Of a stretch of 64,000 bases of DNA, positions 54,712 to 62,800 are shown in pieces. The notes under the pieces are model-generated. The model saw only the letters and a program-made list of their open reading frames with translations, did no database searches and was not told the DNA's origin. How positions within the stretch are numbered: position 1 is the first letter of the stretch; each line of letters starts with the position of its first letter. The position numbers were made by a program, and so were the translations under genes. Source of the stretch: Pseudomonadales bacterium (lineage in GTDB: Bacteria; Pseudomonadota; Gammaproteobacteria; Pseudomonadales; DC-out160); NCBI GenBank assembly GCA_019090455.1, contig JAHRWA010000067.1:1-64000 (forward strand), written 5' to 3'.

Positions 54712-55977
54712 ATGGAAAGTAAGATAAGTAACAAGGCAGAGGACTCAAGTAGTGGCGATAACGTAGACGCTCAACTCCTATTGTTTGGCGAATTGTTTTT
54801 TGAGAACTTGGAAGACGTTGCCGAAGTCAGTGTTGAGATTAAGTCATCTCATTTGTCCGAGGGCGTTGGATTTAAGGCCGATGACGGTATCTGGGTTTAT
54901 GTCGATTTTCACGGTACCCGCTTTATCTCCCTAGGGATTCATTTGTCTGAAAATGTGATCAATGGACTACGTGCTGAATTAGGAGGCGCAGACAATCAAA
55001 GTTTCGAGATGGAAATGCTATTCGATATTCTGAAAGAAATTCTCAATACATCCTGCGGTAAATTAACAACAGCAATTCAACAGGAAAATGATGTTTTGAC
55101 TCTGAGGGCGCCAGGACTAATTAGTGGCGGTAAGTTGCGACTTCCTAAGGTGCCTTTTCATAGTTTGGTGAAATCAACTGATATTGGCGTCTTTACTTTT
55201 GTGTTGAGTATTGATGAGGCGAAGCAACAGTTACAACGATTGTACGAACGTTCGGAAGAGGTGAATGCAGCGAAAAGTAGTTTTTTGTCAGTCATGAGTC
55301 ACGAATTACGGACGCCGCTGAATTCTATTTTAGGATTTAGTGCACTGGGTCTTAAAAAGTTGGATCCTGGAACCCGGCACCATCGCCTAATGAGTAATGT
55401 CAATAACAGCGGTCAACATCTATTGAGCATAGTCAACTCGGTACTCGATATGGCGAGCATCGAGGCAGGCAAATTTACTATTTCTCGATCCCCCATGAGT
55501 TTGTCGAATTTGATAGAAGAGACTATTTTACAAGTGTCAGTATTGGCTGAAAATAAAGAGATATCGCTGACTTTCGAAGATCAGTTGGCTGAAGCTGATG
55601 AAGATAAAGTCATTAAAATTGACGGTGATGCATTGAGAGTGAAACAGATGTTGTTGAACTTGCTCTCAAATGCCATCAAGTTTACGGAAAAAGGCGGCGT
55701 GATTGTTACCTTAAGGGCTGAAGAGATTGACGATAAGATCTGGCTCAATATTGATGTCAGTGATACGGGAATTGGAATCTCACCTGAGGATATTAAATGT
55801 TTGTTCTCTAAATTTTCACAGATCGATGCGGGTCAAAGCCGGAGCTTCGAGGGGACGGGTCTAGGTTTAGCGTTAACGAAGGAATTGGTGCAGTTTCACG
55901 ACGGTTCCATTAGCGTGACATCGTTGCCTGGAGAAGGCAGTACGTTCACATTATCATTCCCCCAATTAATGCAATGA
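54712..55977 (+). CDS. Cytoplasmic histidine kinase with N-terminal CheX-like domain
   Basis: A 421-aa protein with no membrane segment. Residues about 20-170 are a CheX-like domain with the complete phosphatase signature D105-x3-E109-x2-N112 and P134. A short coiled coil leads to a HisKA domain with H197 in MSHELRTPLNSILGFS. The HATPase domain follows, with N-box LLSNAIKFTEKGG near 318-330, DTGIGISPED near 350 and GTGLGLALTKELV near 383-395. A sensor that is itself phosphatase-like fused to a kinase is unusual. It is followed 7 nt later by a receiver-domain gene, its likely partner. Confidence 0.85.
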   Translation: MESKISNKAEDSSSGDNVDAQLLLFGELFFENLEDVAEVSVEIKSSHLSEGVGFKADDGIWVYVDFHGTRFISLGIHLSENVINGLRAELGGADNQSFEMEMLFDILKEILNTSCGKLTTAIQQENDVLTLRAPGLISGGKLRLPKVPFHSLVKSTDIGVFTFVLSIDEAKQQLQRLYERSEEVNAAKSSFLSVMSHELRTPLNSILGFSALGLKKLDPGTRHHRLMSNVNNSGQHLLSIVNSVLDMASIEAGKFTISRSPMSLSNLIEETILQVSVLAENKEISLTFEDQLAEADEDKVIKIDGDALRVKQMLLNLLSNAIKFTEKGGVIVTLRAEEIDDKIWLNIDVSDTGIGISPEDIKCLFSKFSQIDAGQSRSFEGTGLGLALTKELVQFHDGSISVTSLPGEGSTFTLSFPQLMQ

Positions 55978-55984
55978 GGTTGAT

Positions 55985-56371
55985 ATGGATCTTTCACAGT
56001 TAAATGGCAAAATAGCCTTAGTTGTCGATGATCAGGATTTGAATCGAGAATTGGCAGCGTGCTTTTTGGAAGATGTAGGGATGGCTGTCATCGAAGCCGT
56101 TGATGGTGTCGATGCTGTTGAGAAATTCACAAACCATCATGACAAAATTGATATTGTTTTTATGGATATTAAAATGCCAAAAATGGATGGCTATGAAGCA
56201 ACAAAATGTATCCGTGACTTGGCGGCAGGAAAGGACATAACGATTATCGCGATCACCGCGAATGTACTACAAGCTGAAAGCGAAAATTGTCTCGCGGCAG
56301 GGATGACTGACTACATCTCGAAACCCATCAGCGAAGAGTCATTTTATGGCATGCTGAATAAATGGTGCTGA
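55985..56371 (+). CDS. Single-domain response regulator (receiver)
   Basis: A 128-aa receiver domain. It has the acidic pair D15-D16 (LVVDDQD), D61 in IVFMDIKMPKMDG, the Thr in AITAN and the Lys in YISKPIS near 110. It resembles the receivers attached to hybrid kinases of the BarA/EvgS type. It starts 7 nt after the CheX-kinase gene with GAGGTTGAT as ribosome site, so the two form a kinase-regulator operon. Confidence 0.92.
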   Translation: MDLSQLNGKIALVVDDQDLNRELAACFLEDVGMAVIEAVDGVDAVEKFTNHHDKIDIVFMDIKMPKMDGYEATKCIRDLAAGKDITIIAITANVLQAESENCLAAGMTDYISKPISEESFYGMLNKWC

Positions 56372-56835
56372 TGATTATAACTTGATAGGGGTTCTTCTAT
56401 GGCCGGTTTTTCCAAAGATTGGCTTCGATAAACTGATCCTATCCTGAATGACTTTCACTGCTACAACATACTCCCCTTTTTCTAACTTCCCTTTTTTCAA
56501 GATTTTCTATTCTTCAATTGGTATGGTTTCCAGTATCCGATATTTGAGTCTTTAATGAACGATTAAAAGAAAAGTGAGGAATCTACTGATTTTGCTCTAT
56601 ATTTGATTGGTAGGTGAGCTTTTGTCGGTTTTGTTGTTGATTTTTATGGTAAAACTACAAGTATGCGCGGCATTCTCTATGGGGCTGTTTAACAACTGTG
56701 TAACTACAGGATTCTTCGAGTAGGGAGTTCAAGAAAAATAAGAATATTCAATCAGTGGCCAGAGTCAGGAACGTCATCCAAAGTGGCCGTAACCTTTGCC
56801 CAATCTATCCAATATCACTCTCGGGATCAGTCCTT
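56372..56835. other. Intergenic region before NRPS 2
   Basis: No gene or RNA recognised. The NRPS 2 frame is open upstream to a GTG at 56755, but that stretch has no docking-domain character. The promoter of NRPS 2 should lie here; I see no clear -35/-10 pair. Confidence 0.4.
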
Positions 56836-59800
56836 GTGACTATTGTTGATTTCCTGTCGGAACTTAGGTTAGCCGATATCAGGCTATCCCTTAACAACGG
56901 TAAGTTAAAAGTCAGCGCGCCAGCCGGTGCATTGACCGGTGAAATCAAAGCGCAATTAAAAGCGCGAAAACAAGAGATTCTTGATTTCTTGGCAGCTGTG
57001 GATTCCTCTTCTGTCATTTCCTCTGGGGCTGATCCACAGGACCCTTCTTCAATCCTCTCGTTTTTGAAGTCAGCTGCTTTAATTTCAGCAAAATTAACAG
57101 CAGACGAGGCAGATAAGACAGGCTTATTTCCCTTATCCTTCGCCCAAGAAAATCTCTGGTTTTTGTATCAGATGAATCCACTGAGCACGGCGTACAATAT
57201 GCCGATTACCGTGCGTTTAAGAGGGCAGCTGGACTTAGCGGTATTTGAGCGTGTTATTGAGGAGGTGATCCGTCGTCACGAAAACTTAAGAACCACTTTT
57301 GCTGAGACAGATGACGGTGAAGTTTATCCCGTGATACACGAATCCACTTCATGGAAATTGGAAGTTGATGATTCGGTTTTTTCTTCTCTGGGTAGTGATG
57401 ATTTAAGTGACCAATGTATCGACCAATTTATCAATGAATGTATAGAACAAGAAGTGCAGCGTCCTTTCAGTCTCGAGAAGGGTCCGCTGTTTCGGCTGCG
57501 ATTGATTCCACTGCATTCGAAAAAAACCGAAGATCCTCAGGATGAGTGCGACTATCTCATGCTAGCGGGCATGCATCATATTGTTTCTGACGGTTGGTCT
57601 ATCAATGTCCTAATGGCGGAAATAGGCGCGTTGTATGTCGCCTACCTTCAGCATCAGCCTTCCCCCTTCGCGGACCTTCCGATTCAATACAGCCATTACG
57701 CGCAATGGCAACGTCAGCGTTTGCAGGGTGAATTATTAGAGGGTCAACTGGGTTACTGGACTAAATTATTAGACGGCGCGCCTAGTCATATTGGTTTGCC
57801 AACGGATCGGCCAAGACCGGCGGTACAGACCGATAATGGCGCGCGCTTACCCATAGAATTCTCCACAGCCTTAAGTGCCAGATTAGATCGTTTTTCTCAA
57901 GATCAAGGTCTCACCCTATTTATGACCTTGATGGCGGGCTATCAGATTTTATTGTCACGCTATGGGGGGGAGGAGGACCTGTGTGTTGGGATTCCCGTGG
58001 CGGGGCGGCGACAGCAGGAGACCGAAGGGCTGATTGGTTTTTTTGTTAACGCATTAATTACGCGCACAGATTTGAGTGGCAATCCTTCGGTTCGAGACTA
58101 CCTGGCTAGAGTAAAGGGTCTCGTGCTCGATGTCTTTTCTCACGATGAAGTCCCGATGAATACGGTCTTGGATGCGCTAAAGGTGGAGCGTAATCTCAGT
58201 TATTCGCCTTTAGTGCAGGTAGGGTTTCAAATGCAACGCTTTGACGCCAGTGCCAATGAAACTGACATGCAGAATCAGATGATGGCTGAATTAAAGAGGC
58301 TGACCAATCTAGAGATGGAATGGGTGACTGCTAAAAAAATGCCCTCAAAGTTCGATCTTATCTTAAGTCTCAACCAAACCAAGACCGAGCAAGGTGATCA
58401 GCTCACGGGCTATCTCGATTACAATACCGATCTCTACGATGAAGAGACGGTGGTTGCCATGATGCAGCAGTATCATCATCTGCTAGAGGCAATCACACAA
58501 GATCTAGATTGCCCTATTCATCATTTGCCGCTGGTGTCTAAGGACCGTCTTTACGCGTTGTTGGGCGTAGACTGCAATCAAGAAACCATTCTTCCGGTCA
58601 CCGCGAATCAGCGTGGTCTGATTGTGGATTCTCTGTTGCATCCAGACACACTACAAAATTCATTGGGATACTACACCGATATTTTTCAGGAAGTAGATCA
58701 GGATATCTTTGCCAAAGCGGTGCAAGGGGTAACGGATCAACATGGCCTGCTGCGAACGCGTTTTCTCAGCTGTGATTTACCGTATCTCGACGATGTGGTT
58801 CAAATTGTGGCAGCAGAAAAAAAGACGAAATTTACTTTTACTGATTTACGCCATGAGTCGGTAACGCCGCAAGATTATATCGATTCTGTTATTTATAAAC
58901 CCTATGACATATTGAGTGACGATCTATTAGCAATAGAGTTAGTTCAGTTCGACGAGGCGCACTTTGTTGTCATTTGCGCAGCGCATCATGCGTTATTGGA
59001 TGGGGTATCGTTATACGCTCACCTCGATGCAGTGATAGAAGCCTATCTTGGCGACCAAATAAAAACAGAGGATTCGATAGAGGGCCAGTTTGAAAGCCAT
59101 TCGTTTGAAAACTATTTAGCCATTGATAACAAAATCATGGATACGCAAAGGGTTGTTGATTATTGGATTGCGAAATTCAGCACCGTCGACCCCTTGACTA
59201 TTCCGTTTCCACTAGAATCGTCGTCCTTAGAACCGTCGCCATTAGACCAAAAGACCACTGGCTCAGAAGTTCGAGAATTACTCACTATCGACCCCCTCCA
59301 TGTCAAGGCAATGCGAGAGTACTGCGAAGGAGTTGGAATCAGTGTCTCTCTTTATCTTAAGGCTCTCTATAGTATTTTAGTGAAAACGTACTGCGCCACT
59401 GAGAGTGATTTTCATTTATACGAATATTTTGGCGGACGTCCCCCAGGGCATGAGAAATCATTAGGGTGTTATTATCAACAGACTCCCTTTATCGTCTCAG
59501 CAGTTCTTTTTGAACAAGACGCGCTGCTCTCAGACTTGTTCGACTATAGCCGCCAGATGCAGCGGGAGAGTAGAGATAAACGAACCCTTTCTATCTCAAA
59601 GCAGCGTCAAATCGCACCGAAGGGTCCCGTCACATTCCTTTATAACTTTTATCATTTCGATACGGATATTCGTTTTTCTCAAGGAGAAGAGATGTCGGGT
59701 CAGATAAATGATGGGCAGTTAAAGGGCGAGCTGTTAAAGGCCGAAATCGGTTCTCCTAAAGTGGAGTCGGCGGTTCAGCTTATCGTCAAGGACTTGCACG

Positions 59801-62800
59801 GACAGCTTCGTATTGATTTACGATACGATGCCAGGGTGTTTTCCAGTTTTGACTTTGCAGCGCGGCTGATTTCACTCAGTCATCAACTTGTTAAGAATGA
59901 AACTGGTGAGAATCAACTGGGAAGAATAGATGAACTTGATTTTCTCCTACCGAAAGAAAAACTGTTTTTAGCCAATACTGTTTTTCAAAACAGTGCATTA
60001 CCACCGGTTACCTCGGTACAGCAGCTATTTGAACAGCAGGTAGAAAAAACGCCCGATGCAATCGCAGTGACATGTGCGGAGCAAAGCCTAAATTATCAGG
60101 AACTCAACCAGCAGGCGAATCAGTTAGCGCATTATCTACGAGCGCAGGGAATAGAGGCGAATTCGAGGGTCGGTATTTGCGTAGAGCCATCACTGGATAT
60201 GATCGTCTCTGTTTTAGCGGTCTTAAAAGCGGGAGGCGTTTACGTTCCGCTTGATACACGATATCCCATAGAGCGATTGTCATATTTGATTGATGATTCG
60301 GATGTGATGTTGGTGATAACGCAAAGTGGCTTGGTCAGCCGCTTAAACAATTCGAAGGTAAAAGTCTTTGTCACTGATAGTGAAGAGCAAGGGCTCATAG
60401 ATTTTTCTCTAGGCAATCCCAATAACCGAACTCGCCTAGACGACTTGCTCTATATTATTTATACCTCCGGTTCCACAGGTTTACCCAAAGGCGCAGGGGT
60501 GACACATCGAGGAGAAGTTAATTTATTAACTTGGTTTACTCGCGAGTTTGATGTTTCTGCGACGGATAAAACCTTATTGATGAGTGCGTTTGGTTTTGAT
60601 CTGACGCAAAAAAACCTCTTTGCTGTTTTGATCAAAGGCGGCTGCTTAGTGATTCCAGAGCTGGATTATTACGACCCCGATTTGCTCACTGAGCATATTG
60701 AGCGAGATGGAATCACATTACTCAATTGTGCCCCTAGCGCTTTTTACCCTTTGCTGGAAGAGGGCGATTCTTGTTTGAATAGGTTTAGTAACTTAAGTAG
60801 TTTGCGAATTTTGTTTTTAGGTGGTGAACCCATTCGGATTGAGATGTTGTCCCATTGGCTATCTGCAGAGGATTGCATTTGTGAGGTGGTGAACACCTAT
60901 GGTCCAACGGAATGTACTGATGTGGTGGCCTATCACCGTATTGATCCTTCAAGTGGTGAAGGGGCTCCCATGGGCAAGCCCATTGATAATACGCAACTCT
61001 ATGTCGTGGATTCCACGCTTGCGACTATCAAGCCAGTCCCGCTGGGCTTAGTCGGTGAGCTTTGCGTAGCGGGTATCGGTGTAGGCGTGGGTTATTTGTC
61101 TAAAGATGAAAAGGTTGGAAAACAATTAACCGAGTCGGTTTTTATCGAAAACCCCTTTGGTGAAGGGAGGCTGTATCGAACGGGAGATTTGGTACGCTAT
61201 CGAGAAAATGGCGATTTAGAATATATTCGACGTAAGGATTTCCAAGTCAAAATACGCGGTATGCGTATTGAACTAGGCGAGATCGAAGTGGCGTTGAGGC
61301 AACTAGGTGGCGTGAAAGACAGTTTAGTCATTCTCGCATCAGTAGAAAACCAGTTACTCGCCTATGTGGTTTGCGATAGCACTTTTGACCGAGAGTCCTG
61401 GCGTGAAGCGTTACGGAATCACCTACCCAATCACATGATTCCCAATGCACTGATTAGCGTCGATACCTGGCCATTAACACCCAACGGTAAGGTGGATAGA
61501 ACCGCGTTACTCAACTTAGTGGCTAGCAGTGATGCTGATCTGTACGTCGCGCCGCGATCAGAAATCGAATTACAGTTAGTGAGTATTTGGTCCAGCGTTT
61601 TGAAAGTGGATAAGATTGGCGTCTACGATAACTTTTTTGATTTAGGCGGCCATTCATTATTAGCGACCCAAATCGCCGCTCGCGCTCGTAAAGCCTTTAA
61701 TATTCCATTGCAGCTTCGGGATCTGTTAGGGCAACCCACTATCGATGCGATTGCAAAGCAAGTGGCTAAATTAATGAAAGGCGATTCGTCTCTCTCCTTA
61801 GCGCCAGTGATTGAGCGAGCAGACCGTAGTCAACGGTTACCGCTTTCCTTTGCCCAGCAACGTCTTTGGCTGTTGGATCAATTAGAACCGGGATCGGTGG
61901 TTTATAACATGCCATTGACGGTTAGGGTGCGCGGTAATTTGAACGTGGAGTTATTGCGGCAATCTTTTGCAGAAGTGGTCCGGCGGCATGAGTCATTGCG
62001 AACCCTTTTTATTTTAGGGGAAGGTGTTTTAGGGGGTAGTGTTGTAGGAGATGATGAGGATTTAGGTACAGTTTACCAACAGATAGCAGATCCAGCGAAA
62101 AGAGGCGCTAGCGATTGGGCATTACCCGTGACCTCAGTAGCCTTAGAGTCTTTAGGAAACACAATCTCCGCCCAAGAAATAGAAGTGAAGCGTCTGGTGG
62201 CGATAGAGATAATGACGCCTTTCGATTTGGAGACAGGACCGCTTTTTAGAACCTCGTTGTTTAAGTTAGATGAAAACGATTATGTCTTCGTTGCAGTGAC
62301 CCACCACATCGTATCTGATGGTTGGTCCATGGGGCTGATGATACAAGAGGTCGCGTCGATTTATGCGAGTTTATCTCTTGGATATGCCGATGAATACGAA
62401 GACCTTCAATCAAACGAATTGCTATTACATAAAGAAGCGCCGCTACAGTATGCCGATTTCGCACAATGGCAAAGGAACTGGTTACAAGGCGAAGTGTTAC
62501 AGCATGAATTGGATTACTGGAGTGAGCAGTTAAAAGATTTAGAATACTTAAAATTCCCCACCGATTACCCCAGACCACCGATACAGACCTACCAAGGTGC
62601 CAGTTATCCTTTTTCATTAACTCCTCAGCTAAGCAAACGGTTACAGTTATTAGGGCACAGACAAGGCGCTACCTTGTTTATGACTTTGTTGGCGGCCTTT
62701 AAAGTTTTGTTATTTCGCTATTGCGGACAAAATGATATTTGTGTGGGAACACCAACGGCGAATCGCCAACAGGAAGAGTTGGAATCGATAATCGGATTTT

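Noticed and set aside
56755-56835. Upstream GTG as NRPS 2 start
   Set aside because: The docking-domain alignment with NRPS 1 begins exactly at GTG 56836, and the extra 27 residues show no conserved feature.
62261-62617. Minus-strand open frame inside NRPS 2
   Set aside because: Antisense shadow of a condensation domain with intact HHIVSDG on the plus strand.
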